Assembly (NCBI GenBank): GCA_030685025.1
Contig: JAUXWC010000328.1
Location: 1-46,653, forward strand
Reading direction: 5' to 3'
DNA: 46,653 nt
Origin: Rhodoferax sp.
GTDB taxonomy: Bacteria; Pseudomonadota; Gammaproteobacteria; Burkholderiales; Burkholderiaceae_C
The notes beneath the pieces are model-generated. The model worked only from the letters and a program-made list of their open reading frames with translations. It did no database searches and had not been told where the DNA came from. This document shows positions 26,894 through 34,675 of the stretch, one piece after another. Position 1 is the stretch's first letter, and the number at the start of each line of letters is the position of its first letter. The translations under genes were made by a program, and so were the position numbers.

Positions 26894-27582
26894 CCCAAGC
26901 TGTCGCCAATGTCGTTACCGAGCAACTCACCGCCGCCGGGCGTGCCATTGAGCACGACTCGTTTGCCGTGATCGACCGCGAGGCCGGCCCCTACGCCTAT
27001 ACGCCCGAGCAGTGGCCCATCGTGCGCCGCATGATCCACGCCAACGCCGATTTTGATTTCAACGGCCTGACCGAATTCCACCCCGACGCCGTGGTCGCCG
27101 GGCTGGCCGCGATTGCCGGGCGCGCCACCCGCGTGGTGGCCGATGTGGAGATGATTTGTGTCGGCCTGTCCGCCCCGCGCCTGGCGCACTTCTGCGTCAC
27201 CACGCACCAGTTCATCAGCGACTCCGATGTGATCGAGTTGGCCAAGGCCGAAAACACCACCCGTGCGGTGCAGGCCATGCGCAAGGCGCATCGCCAGGGT
27301 TTGTTGGACGGTGCCATCGTCGGCATCGGCAACGCGCCCACGGCGCTGATCGAATTGGTGCGCTTGATCAAAGAAGAGGGTGCCCGTCCGGCACTGGTGG
27401 TGGGCATGCCGGTGGGCTTTGTCTCGGCGCTGGAGTCCAAGGATTTGATGGCGCTGGAAACCTCTGTGCCCTGGATCGTGATTCGCGGCCGCAAGGGCGG
27501 CTCCACCCTGGTGGTAGCCGCCATCCACGCGCTGCTGGGGCTGGCTGAGGCGAAAGAATTGGCCAAGGAACAGGCCGCATGA
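26890..27582 (+). CDS. cbiC: (Cobalt-)precorrin-8X methylmutase
   Basis: Moves the methyl group from C11 to C12 to give (cobalt-)cobyrinate. 230 residues. Seen: the catalytic-His segment RRMIHANADFDF, ADVEMICVGL, AVQAMRKAH, IVGIGNAPTALIEL and GMPVGFVSALESKD, standard CbiC/CobH motifs. ATGA overlaps link it with cbiX upstream and cbiD downstream. Confidence 0.96.
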   Translation: MTQAVANVVTEQLTAAGRAIEHDSFAVIDREAGPYAYTPEQWPIVRRMIHANADFDFNGLTEFHPDAVVAGLAAIAGRATRVVADVEMICVGLSAPRLAHFCVTTHQFISDSDVIELAKAENTTRAVQAMRKAHRQGLLDGAIVGIGNAPTALIELVRLIKEEGARPALVVGMPVGFVSALESKDLMALETSVPWIVIRGRKGGSTLVVAAIHALLGLAEAKELAKEQAA

Positions 27583-28676
27583 TGGAAAAAGACGCGCTGC
27601 GCGGCACCCGCACCGGCTTCACCACCGGCGCGTGTTCGGCGGCGGCGGCGCGGGCGGCCGTTATCGGCCTGGTCACGGGCCAGGTGCCTGAGCGCGTGGA
27701 ATGCCTGCTGCCCAATGGCGACCTGGTGACCTTTGCCGTGCAGGATGGCCGCGTACAGGGCCAGTCGGCCCATGCCATGGTCATCAAGGACGCGGGCGAC
27801 GACCCGGATTGCACCGACAAAGCCCATCTCACCGCCGATGTGTGCCTGCTGCCCAGCCAGCCTGGCCAGGTGCTGCTGTCGGGTGGTGTGGGCGTCGGCA
27901 CGGTCACCATGCAGGGCCTGGGCCTGACCGTGGGTGGTCCGGCCATCAACCCGGTGCCCCGGCGCAATATCGAGGCCAATGTGCGTGCCGCCGGGGCTTC
28001 GCTGCTCGATGAAGCGGGCTTGGCGGTGACGATTTCCGTGCCGCAAGGCGAGCAAATGGCCAAAAAGACCACCAATGCGCGTTTGGGCATTCTGGGCGGC
28101 ATCTCCATTTTGGGCACCACCGGCATCGTCAAGCCCTATTCCACCGCCGCCTACCGGGCCAGCGTGGTGCAGGGCGTGCATGTGGCGGGCACCTTGGCAC
28201 AGGGCGTGGTGGTGCTCACCACCGGCGGGCGCACCGAAAAATTTGCGATGGAAGAGCTGCCGCATTTGCCCGAAGCGGCCTTTGTGCAGATGGGCGACTT
28301 TTTGCGCTACGCCATGGGCGCGGCGGTCAAAGCGGGGCTGAAGAAGGTGGTGATAGGCGGCATGGTGGGCAAGCTCACCAAAATCGCGCAGGGCGAAACC
28401 ATCACCCACGCCGGTCGGGCCGATGTCAACACCGGACTGCTGGCCGATCTGGCGGCCGAGCTGGGTGCGCCTGCCGACGTGTGTGAAGACATTCGCAACG
28501 CCAAAACCGCCCGCTATGCCGGCGAACGCATGGATGCGCTGGGCCTGGGGCTGGCCTTTCACACGGCGCTGGCGCAGCGTGTGGTGAAAACCTTGCGGGA
28601 GCGGTATCCCGACCAATTTGATTTGAAAGTGCTGGTCTGCGACTTTGATGGCCGCAAGATCACGGAGTCTGCATGA
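27579..28676 (+). CDS. cbiD: Cobalt-precorrin-5B C1-methyltransferase
   Basis: Methylates C1 after ring-A opening in the early-cobalt pathway. 365 residues. Seen: RTGFTTGACSAAAARAAV near the start, GGVGVGTVTMQGLGLTVGGPAINPVPR, ARLGILGGISILGTTGIVKPYSTAAY and GGMVGKLTKIAQG, which are diagnostic. Two ATG codons (27579 and 27582) overlap the cbiC stop. CbiD is found only in the early-cobalt route, so it is a marker of pathway type. Confidence 0.96.
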   Translation: MMEKDALRGTRTGFTTGACSAAAARAAVIGLVTGQVPERVECLLPNGDLVTFAVQDGRVQGQSAHAMVIKDAGDDPDCTDKAHLTADVCLLPSQPGQVLLSGGVGVGTVTMQGLGLTVGGPAINPVPRRNIEANVRAAGASLLDEAGLAVTISVPQGEQMAKKTTNARLGILGGISILGTTGIVKPYSTAAYRASVVQGVHVAGTLAQGVVVLTTGGRTEKFAMEELPHLPEAAFVQMGDFLRYAMGAAVKAGLKKVVIGGMVGKLTKIAQGETITHAGRADVNTGLLADLAAELGAPADVCEDIRNAKTARYAGERMDALGLGLAFHTALAQRVVKTLRERYPDQFDLKVLVCDFDGRKITESA

Positions 28677-29980
28677 ACACTGAAGCGATGAACCTACCCG
28701 AAAAATGCCGCATCCTGGGCGTGCTGGACGACGGCGTGGCCAGCATGGGCCAAAGTGCGCTGGCCCATCTTCAACAAGCCCAGTGGGTGGTGGGAGCGAG
28801 CCGCACCTTGCAGCTACTGGCCGCGCATATTGCGCCGCAGGCCCAGCAGCGCGACCTGACCGGTGCCATGTCGCAGGTGCCCGAATGGATTCGCGCCGCC
28901 CAGGCCACAGGGCAACGCGTGGTGGTGCTGGCCACGGGGGACCCGCTGTGCTACGGCATTGCGGCTTTTCTGCAATCGCGCCTGTGTATTGAAGCGATTG
29001 AAGTCATTCCCAATGTCTCCACCCTGCAACTGGCCTGCGCCCGTTTGGGCCTGCCCTGGCAGGACATGAAGTTTTCTTCCGTGCACAGCAAGGACGCCGG
29101 CGACTGGGTGGCCGGGTCGGACCCCAGCCATGGGCTGTACGGCCTGCTGCGCGACATTCGCCAGCATGACCGGCTGGCCGTGCTCACCAGCCCCTTCAAT
29201 ACGCCCGACCGCATCGCCCGCATGCTGGTGGCTGAAGGTTTGGCCGATGACTTCGAGATGGCGGTGGCCGAGCGCCTGTGCCAACCGGAAGAGCGCATCG
29301 TCAGCGGCATCAGCATCCGGGTCGCCACGCAAATGCCGTTTGCGGACCTCAATGTGGTGCTGCTGTGGCGCAGCACGCTGCGCAAGCCAGAGGTCTTGTT
29401 TGGCCTGCCGGACGCCAGTTTTGCGCAACGCCACCCGGAGAAAGGCCTGATCACCAAGAACGAGGTGCGCGCGGTGTCGCTGGCGCGTATGCAACTGCGG
29501 GCCGACAGCGTGGTTTGGGACATTGGCGCCGGCTCCGGCTCGGTCGGGCTGGAGGCCGCACGTCTGTGCCGCATGGGCCATGTCTACGCGATTGAGAAAA
29601 ACGTGGACGATTGCGCCAATGTGCTGCAAAACCGTCTGGCCATGGGCATCAGCAACCACACGCTGGTGCATGGCAAAGCCCCGGAGGGGCTGGCGGCCTG
29701 GGCCGACCCGGACGCGGTGTTCATCGGTGGCTCGGGCGGCGAACTCACCGAGCTGATCACTTTGATTTTGCAACGCCTCAAACCCGGCGGCTGGCTGGTG
29801 ATGAACTTCGTCACGCTGGAGAATTTGAGCGTGGCGGTGGAAACCGCCAAGGCCCTGGGCGCGAACTGGGACCTGCTGCAGTTGCAGGCCGCCCGCAGCA
29901 AACCCATTTTGCACATGAACCGCATGGCGGCCGAAAACCCGGTGTGGATTGTGTGCGCCCAGCCCGGGGGGGTGGCATGA
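28673..29980 (+). CDS. cbiET: Bifunctional (cobalt-)precorrin-6B/7 methyltransferase-decarboxylase
   Basis: A fusion of CbiE (C5 methylation) and CbiT (C15 methylation and decarboxylation of the C12 acetate), equivalent to CobL. 435 residues. The CbiE half (about 10-215) has LGVLDDGVASMG, LATGDPLCYGIAAFL and VIPNVSTLQLACARLGLPW. The CbiT half (about 245-430) has GLITKNEVRAVSLARM, the SAM-binding VWDIGAGSGSVGLEAAR and FIGGSGGELTEL. ATGA overlaps lie on both sides. CobL residues are intact, so both activities are expected. Confidence 0.95.
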   Translation: MNTEAMNLPEKCRILGVLDDGVASMGQSALAHLQQAQWVVGASRTLQLLAAHIAPQAQQRDLTGAMSQVPEWIRAAQATGQRVVVLATGDPLCYGIAAFLQSRLCIEAIEVIPNVSTLQLACARLGLPWQDMKFSSVHSKDAGDWVAGSDPSHGLYGLLRDIRQHDRLAVLTSPFNTPDRIARMLVAEGLADDFEMAVAERLCQPEERIVSGISIRVATQMPFADLNVVLLWRSTLRKPEVLFGLPDASFAQRHPEKGLITKNEVRAVSLARMQLRADSVVWDIGAGSGSVGLEAARLCRMGHVYAIEKNVDDCANVLQNRLAMGISNHTLVHGKAPEGLAAWADPDAVFIGGSGGELTELITLILQRLKPGGWLVMNFVTLENLSVAVETAKALGANWDLLQLQAARSKPILHMNRMAAENPVWIVCAQPGGVA

Positions 29981-30765
29981 CGGAGGGAACCCTCTACGGC
30001 GTGTCCCTTGGCCCGGGTGACCCCGGCCTGATCACGCGCCGCGCCTGGGCCTTGCTGGAGCGCACGGATACCGTGTGGACCTACCCGGTGCGCAGCCTGC
30101 GCAAGGACAGTTATGCGCTCGACATCGCGGTGCGCGCCGGCCTGACTTTGCCCACGCAACACCAATCGCTGCTGTTTCCCATGACGCACGACGCCGAAAA
30201 GCTGGCCCGCCACTGGCTCAAGGCCGCTGAAACGGTGCGTGACTTGTTGGCCACAGGGAAGGATGTGTTGTTTCTGGTGGAAGGCGACGCCTCTACCTAC
30301 GCCAGCTTTTGTTACCTGGCGCGGGTGCTGCGCGAGTTGGAGCCTGCGGCCCGGGTGGATATCGTGCCCGGTGTCAATTCCTTCAACGCGGCCTGTGCGC
30401 AATTGCAAATTCCGCTGTCCGAGCAGGACGACACCATCGCCATCGTGCCTGCCGCCTACGGCATTGCGGCGGTGGAAAAGATGCTGGACGACTTTGACAC
30501 CCTGGTGCTGATGAAGGTCAAGCCTCTGCTGGACGACCTGATTGACCTGCTGGCGCGCCGGGGTCTGCTGGAGCACAGCCGTTTTATCGAAAAAGCCGGC
30601 TCACCCGTGGAGCGCATCGTGCACAACGTGGCCGAACTCAAAGGAACCAAGGTCAACTACCTGTCGCTCCTGCTGGTGAAAAACCCGAACCGCGAGCGCG
30701 GCGAGATGGTGCGCGGTTGCCGTAAAAAAACCACCACCGAACGGGAAGAGGAAACACGAGAATGA
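29977..30765 (+). CDS. cobI: (Cobalt-)precorrin-2 C20-methyltransferase
   Basis: 262 residues. Seen: LYGVSLGPGDPGLITRRAW, VLFLVEGDASTYASFCYLAR and VDIVPGVNSFNAACAQLQIPL, the CobI/CbiL pattern. The start at 29977 is fixed by the ATGA overlap with cbiET and by homology. The last residues form a very polar, Lys/Arg/Glu-rich tail. Equivalent name: cbiL. Confidence 0.95.
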   Translation: MTEGTLYGVSLGPGDPGLITRRAWALLERTDTVWTYPVRSLRKDSYALDIAVRAGLTLPTQHQSLLFPMTHDAEKLARHWLKAAETVRDLLATGKDVLFLVEGDASTYASFCYLARVLRELEPAARVDIVPGVNSFNAACAQLQIPLSEQDDTIAIVPAAYGIAAVEKMLDDFDTLVLMKVKPLLDDLIDLLARRGLLEHSRFIEKAGSPVERIVHNVAELKGTKVNYLSLLLVKNPNRERGEMVRGCRKKTTTEREEETRE

Positions 30766-31541
30766 GCAGCAACACCCCGTCAGACACCGCACCGGAGCAT
30801 GCATCTGCCGTGCGTGTGGTGCTGATCGCCATCACCAAACACGGCGCGCAGCAAAGCGCCGAGCTGGCACGCCAGTTGCCCGCCGCCAGCATTTGTGTGG
30901 CCGACAAGTTTGCACCGCTGATGGCCAGTTTGGCCAACCCGGTGCGCGCTTACGGTGGCGCGTTCCGTGAAGAGATTGCGCAACTGTTCGCGGACTTCGA
31001 CCAACTGGTGTTTTTCGTCTCGCTGGGTGCGGTGGTGCGCCTGATTGCGCCGCACATGAAGACCAAGGACGAAGACCCCGGTGTGCTGGTGGTGGACGAC
31101 GCCGGGCAGTTTGTCATTCCGGTGTTATCGGGCCACGTCGGCGGTGCCAATGCCATGGCCGAGCAGATCGCCGCCTTGCTGGGCGGCACGGCGGTGTTGA
31201 CCACCGCCTCGGACGTAGGCAAGACCATTGCGGTCGATATTTTGGGCCGCGAACTGGGCTGGAAGGTGGAGTGCCCCAAGATCAACATCACCCGCGTGTC
31301 GGCCGCCGTGGTCAATGAAGAGCCGGTGGCGGTGGTGCAAGAGGCCGGCAGCCCGCACTGGTGGACGCGGCCCACGCCGCTGCCCGCCAGCATCCACAAG
31401 TTCTCCCGCTTGGAGGATGTGGACCTGGCCCACTTCAAGGCCGTGCTCTGGATCACCCATGCCGAGGTCACGCCAGAGCGCTGGGCGCAACTCCAGGAGC
31501 GCCTGGTGGTGTACCGCCCGCCGCAGGAATCGACTGCATGA
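30762..31541 (+). CDS. cbiG: CbiG N-terminal and central domains (cobalt-precorrin-5A hydrolase)
   Basis: Opens the ring-A delta-lactone and releases acetaldehyde in the early-cobalt pathway. 259 residues. Seen: VLIAITKHGAQQSAELARQL, the motif LVFFVSLGAVVRLIAPHMKTKDEDPGVLVVDDAG (31005-31110), PVLSGHVGGANAMAEQIAALLGGTAVLTTASD and the central domain. It lacks the C-terminal domain of full-length CbiG (about 330-350 residues). That domain is encoded by the next gene, which overlaps by 4 bp. The gene is therefore a natural split, not a frameshift: both halves have their own coupled starts. Confidence 0.92.
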   Translation: MSSNTPSDTAPEHASAVRVVLIAITKHGAQQSAELARQLPAASICVADKFAPLMASLANPVRAYGGAFREEIAQLFADFDQLVFFVSLGAVVRLIAPHMKTKDEDPGVLVVDDAGQFVIPVLSGHVGGANAMAEQIAALLGGTAVLTTASDVGKTIAVDILGRELGWKVECPKINITRVSAAVVNEEPVAVVQEAGSPHWWTRPTPLPASIHKFSRLEDVDLAHFKAVLWITHAEVTPERWAQLQERLVVYRPPQESTA

Positions 31542-32071
31542 GCGCAGCGTCGGGCCACCCCCAAGCCAGCGCGCACCGCAGTGCGCAGCACGAAGGTACT
31601 CCAGTGAGCCACGCGGTGATGCACGTCGCCGTGGGTTTGGGCTGCGACCGGGGTACACCGCTGACCACGCTGCGCCAGGCCCTGGCCGAGGCCCTGGCGC
31701 AGGTGGGTGTCAGGCCGTCGCAGGTGGCCGCGGCTGCCAGCATCACGCTCAAGGCCGATGAGCCGGGCCTCTTGGCGCTGGCGCGCGAGCAAGGTTGGCG
31801 CATGGCGTTTTACACACCCGAAACCCTGGCCGCGGTGGCAGTGCCCAACCCGTCCGAAACCGTGCGCAAATACACGGGCACGCCCTCGGTGAGCGAAGCG
31901 GCGGCGCTGATGGCCGGTGCGGCATTGGCCGGGCTGGCACAGGCCTTGCCCATGCAGGCGCTGTTGGTCGAAAAATACAAATGCCGTGGCGCGGATGGGC
32001 GCAACGCCACGGTTTCCATAGCCCGTTGTGATAGTTTTTTCTTACGATTTTTGTTAGTTTTTCAACCCTGA
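31538..32071 (+). CDS. cobE: CobE-like protein / CbiG C-terminal domain
   Basis: 177 residues. About 25 N-terminal residues of low complexity are followed by a CbiG_C/CobE domain: HVAVGLGCDRGTPLTTLRQAL, SITLKADEPGLLALA, SETVRKYTGTPSVSEAAALMAG and LLVEKYKCRGADGRNATVSIAR. The start at 31538 follows from the ATGA overlap with cbiG. Homologues usually end soon after the NATVSIAR stretch. Here about 13 more residues are read through a T-rich run (32033-32066). Its exact biochemical role in CobE form is not settled. Confidence 0.85.
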   Translation: MSAASGHPQASAHRSAQHEGTPVSHAVMHVAVGLGCDRGTPLTTLRQALAEALAQVGVRPSQVAAAASITLKADEPGLLALAREQGWRMAFYTPETLAAVAVPNPSETVRKYTGTPSVSEAAALMAGAALAGLAQALPMQALLVEKYKCRGADGRNATVSIARCDSFFLRFLLVFQP

Positions 32072-32084
32072 AATGGAGCAAACC

Positions 32085-32276
32085 ATGAACGCCTCTTCTG
32101 CAACTTCCCCCGCGCTGTCTGCAAGCACGAGCGCCACCCGCAGTCTCTTGCTGCAACTCGCCGCAGGTGCTGCATTGGGCCTGGTCGTTTTGTACGGCGT
32201 GGCGTTCTCCGAGAGTTCGCTGGCCCACAACGCCGCACACGACGTGCGCCACATCACTGTGAAACCCTGCCACTGA
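32085..32276 (+). CDS. cbtB: Cobalt transporter subunit CbtB
   Basis: A 63-residue single-span membrane protein. A hydrophobic helix (LLLQLAAGAALGLVVLYGVAF) is followed by a His-rich end (HNAAHDVRHITVKPCH), the expected CbtB layout. ATG at 32085 is favoured, with GGAG 6 nt upstream; an in-frame ATG at 32073 is possible. It lies 14 bp before cbtA. Confidence 0.9.
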   Translation: MNASSATSPALSASTSATRSLLLQLAAGAALGLVVLYGVAFSESSLAHNAAHDVRHITVKPCH

Positions 32277-32290
32277 ACCGGGAGTCCGAC

Positions 32291-33121
32291 ATGATTTTTC
32301 AACGTTTGATCTGGTCCGCCCTGGCGGCGGCCCTGCTGGTCGGCAGTGTGCAAACCGGCATTCAACGCTGGCAGGCCGCACCGCTGATTTTGTCGGCCGA
32401 GGTGTATGAGGACCAGAAGGCCGAAGCGCCTGCACCGACTAAAGCGCTGGCGGCCCACGCCCATGCCGAAGCTGTTGCACCGGAGCATGCGCACGACCAT
32501 GGCACCGCCCAGGAGTGGGCGCCTGAAAACGGCTTCGAACGCACCGTCTGGACCTGGGTCGCCAATATCCTGCACGCTTTCAGCATGGCGCTGCTGGTGT
32601 TTGCGGTGATGGGGGTGTACCTGTACCGCCGTGGGGCGGCCCTGGCTTCGCTGCCCTTGGCTGCTTGGGTGGCTGCCGCCGGTTGGCTCAGTTTTCATTT
32701 CTGGCCTTCGCTGGGGCTGCATGCGGAAGTTTCTGGCATGGATGCTGCGCCGCTGCACGCGCGCCAGGTCTGGTGGGTGCTGGCCATGGGCAGCGCGGCA
32801 TTGGCCTGTGCGCTGGTGGGTTTTGCCCGTGCGCCCTGGCGTTGGGCCGTCGCGGCGGCGCTGTTGGCACTGCCATTTGCTGTGGGCGCGCCGCATCTGC
32901 AGGGGGATGCCCTGGCCGGTTTCGGCCCTGAGGCGCATGCGGCGCTGGAGCAATTGGGCAAGCAGTTCGTCTGGGCGACCAACTGGGTGGCGCTGTCCTT
33001 CTGGGGCTGCATGGCGGTGGCCTGCGGTTTGGCGTTTCAACGGTGGTTGCGCCCGTTGCTGTTGGCCACTTTTGAACAGAACAAGCCGGTGACGGCAACT
33101 CCCGCAGGTGTGAATCCATGA
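32291..33121 (+). CDS. cbtA: Cobalt transporter CbtA
   Basis: 276 residues with about six hydrophobic segments. After the first helix (RLIWSALAAALLVGSVQTGIQ) comes an extramembrane loop rich in His (AHAHAEAVAPEHAHDHG), a likely cobalt-binding region. Other segments such as WVANILHAFSMALLVFAVMGVYLYRRG and NWVALSFWGCMAVACGL fit CbtA. CbtAB is known from B12-regulated operons as a predicted cobalt importer. The stop overlaps cobJ (ATGA). Confidence 0.92.
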   Translation: MIFQRLIWSALAAALLVGSVQTGIQRWQAAPLILSAEVYEDQKAEAPAPTKALAAHAHAEAVAPEHAHDHGTAQEWAPENGFERTVWTWVANILHAFSMALLVFAVMGVYLYRRGAALASLPLAAWVAAAGWLSFHFWPSLGLHAEVSGMDAAPLHARQVWWVLAMGSAALACALVGFARAPWRWAVAAALLALPFAVGAPHLQGDALAGFGPEAHAALEQLGKQFVWATNWVALSFWGCMAVACGLAFQRWLRPLLLATFEQNKPVTATPAGVNP

Positions 33122-34095
33122 GTGCTCCCCAAGGCAAAATCATGCTGGTGGGCATTGGTCCCGGCAACGTGGACCATATGACACTGCGCGCCCGCGCTGC
33201 CATTGCAGAGGCCGATGTGGTGGTCGGTTACGTTACCTACATCAAGCTGGTGGCCGACTTGCTGGAAGACAAGGAGGTCATCCGCAAGGGCATGACCGAA
33301 GAGCTGGACCGCGCCGTGCACGCGCTGGAGCGGGCCCGCGAGGGTAAAAAAGTGGCGCTCATCTCCTCCGGCGACGCCGGGGTGTATGGCATGGCCGGAC
33401 CCACCTATGAGGTGCTGTTCCAGGCGGGTTGGACACCGGAGACGGATGTTGAAGTGGAGGTGGTTCCAGGCGCTTCGGCCATCAACGCCTGCGCTTCGCT
33501 GGTGGGGGCACCCCTGACGCACGACTTTTGCTCCATTTCCCTGTCGGACTTGCTAACGCCATGGCCCGCCATTGCGCGGCGTCTGGATGCCGTGGCGGCG
33601 GCGGATTTTGTGGTGGCGCTGTACAACCCCAAGAGCGGGCGGCGCACCCAGCAGATACAGCATGCGCAAGAGCTGTTTTTGCGCCACCGCCGAGCGGACA
33701 CCCCGGTGGTGGTGGTCAAGTCGGCGTACCGTAGGCGTCAGAACATTGAGTTCACCACGCTGGACAAGATGGCCGAGTGCGACATCGGCATGCTGAGCAC
33801 CGTGCTGATTGGCAACAGCCACACCTTTGTGCGCGATGGCCTGATGATCACCCCGCGCGGCTACGACAACAAGTACGAGTTGAGCGGTGACGGCAGCACC
33901 CGCGAGGGGGAAAAGCGCGGACGCTCCCTGTCCACCGGATTGGCCGGCTGGACCGAGAACCTGCGTCTGGACCATGCCGAGGGCGCGAGCATCGCCGAGC
34001 TGGCGCAACGCCACAGTCTGCCCGCGCGATATATTGAAACAGTGCTCAACACCCCAATGCAAGCCACAGCGGCAACGGCGGAAGAATCCGAGTAA
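33118..34095 (+). CDS. cobJ: (Cobalt-)precorrin-3B C17-methyltransferase with C-terminal extension
   Basis: Methylates C17 and contracts the ring. 325 residues, about 70 more than the core family. Core (1-250): GKIMLVGIGPGNVDHMTLRA, VALISSGDAGVYGMAG, VVPGASAINACASLVGAPLTHDF, VVALYNPKSGRR, RQNIEFTTLDKM and MLSTVLIGNSHTF. The extension after RGYDNKYELSGDG is basic, then contains ASIAELAQRHSLPARYIETVL, which looks like a short helix-turn-helix. Last gene of the operon; it converges with the VOC gene after 97 bp. Equivalent name: cbiH. Confidence 0.93.
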   Translation: MSAPQGKIMLVGIGPGNVDHMTLRARAAIAEADVVVGYVTYIKLVADLLEDKEVIRKGMTEELDRAVHALERAREGKKVALISSGDAGVYGMAGPTYEVLFQAGWTPETDVEVEVVPGASAINACASLVGAPLTHDFCSISLSDLLTPWPAIARRLDAVAAADFVVALYNPKSGRRTQQIQHAQELFLRHRRADTPVVVVKSAYRRRQNIEFTTLDKMAECDIGMLSTVLIGNSHTFVRDGLMITPRGYDNKYELSGDGSTREGEKRGRSLSTGLAGWTENLRLDHAEGASIAELAQRHSLPARYIETVLNTPMQATAATAEESE

Positions 34096-34192
34096 GTGGA
34101 GCCCATGACTCCGTGCACTGCCCCGTTCACGCGCGGCAACGCGAGGCAAGCGCGCCATCGTCGCCAGGCGACCGCACCGACCGCGGCGGCCC

Positions 34193-34675
34193 CTACCCGA
34201 GCGCCGCCATCCTGGCAAACGCCGCCACCACCTCGGGCGGCGCTTGCACAAGCTCAATCAGCACCCCCTCGCCAGCAATCGGGAAATCGTCATCGGCCTT
34301 GGGGTGCAGAAAGCAAATGTCAAACCCGGCGGCGCCCTTGCGGATGCCACCCGGTGCGAAGCGCACGCCCTGCGCCGTGAGCCACTCGACGGCTTGGGGC
34401 AAGTCGTCAATCCACAGGCCGACGTGGTTGAGCGGCGTGCTGTGCACCGCCGGCTTCTTGTCGATGTCCAGCGGCTGCATCAGGTCGACTTCGACCTTGA
34501 ACGGACCGGTACCGATGGCGCAGATGTCCTCGTCAACGTTCTCGCGTTCGCTGACGAAGTTGCCGGTCACCGTCAGGCCCAGCATGTCCACCCATAGGGT
34601 GCGCAGCTTGTCCTTGCTGGGCGCGCCGATGGCGATTTGCTGGATGCCCAGCACCCTAAAAGGACGGGCGCTCAT
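34193..34675 (-). CDS. VOC-family protein, probable methylmalonyl-CoA epimerase
   Basis: 160 residues with the two-module vicinal-oxygen-chelate fold. The first module starts [18 protein letters not shown] and the second [18 protein letters not shown]; metal-ligand candidates are the His in [10 protein letters not shown] and the Glu in VLIELVQAP. Its ATG overlaps the carboxylase alpha stop, and mutase and MeaB genes lie in the same module. Conversion of (S)- to (R)-methylmalonyl-CoA is therefore the likely role. The VOC fold is certain; the substrate rests on context. The first ligand position is Gln in QQIAI rather than His, so an altered ligand set is possible. Confidence 0.75.
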   Translation of the reverse strand: MSARPFRVLGIQQIAIGAPSKDKLRTLWVDMLGLTVTGNFVSERENVDEDICAIGTGPFKVEVDLMQPLDIDKKPAVHSTPLNHVGLWIDDLPQAVEWLTAQGVRFAPGGIRKGAAGFDICFLHPKADDDFPIAGEGVLIELVQAPPEVVAAFARMAALG

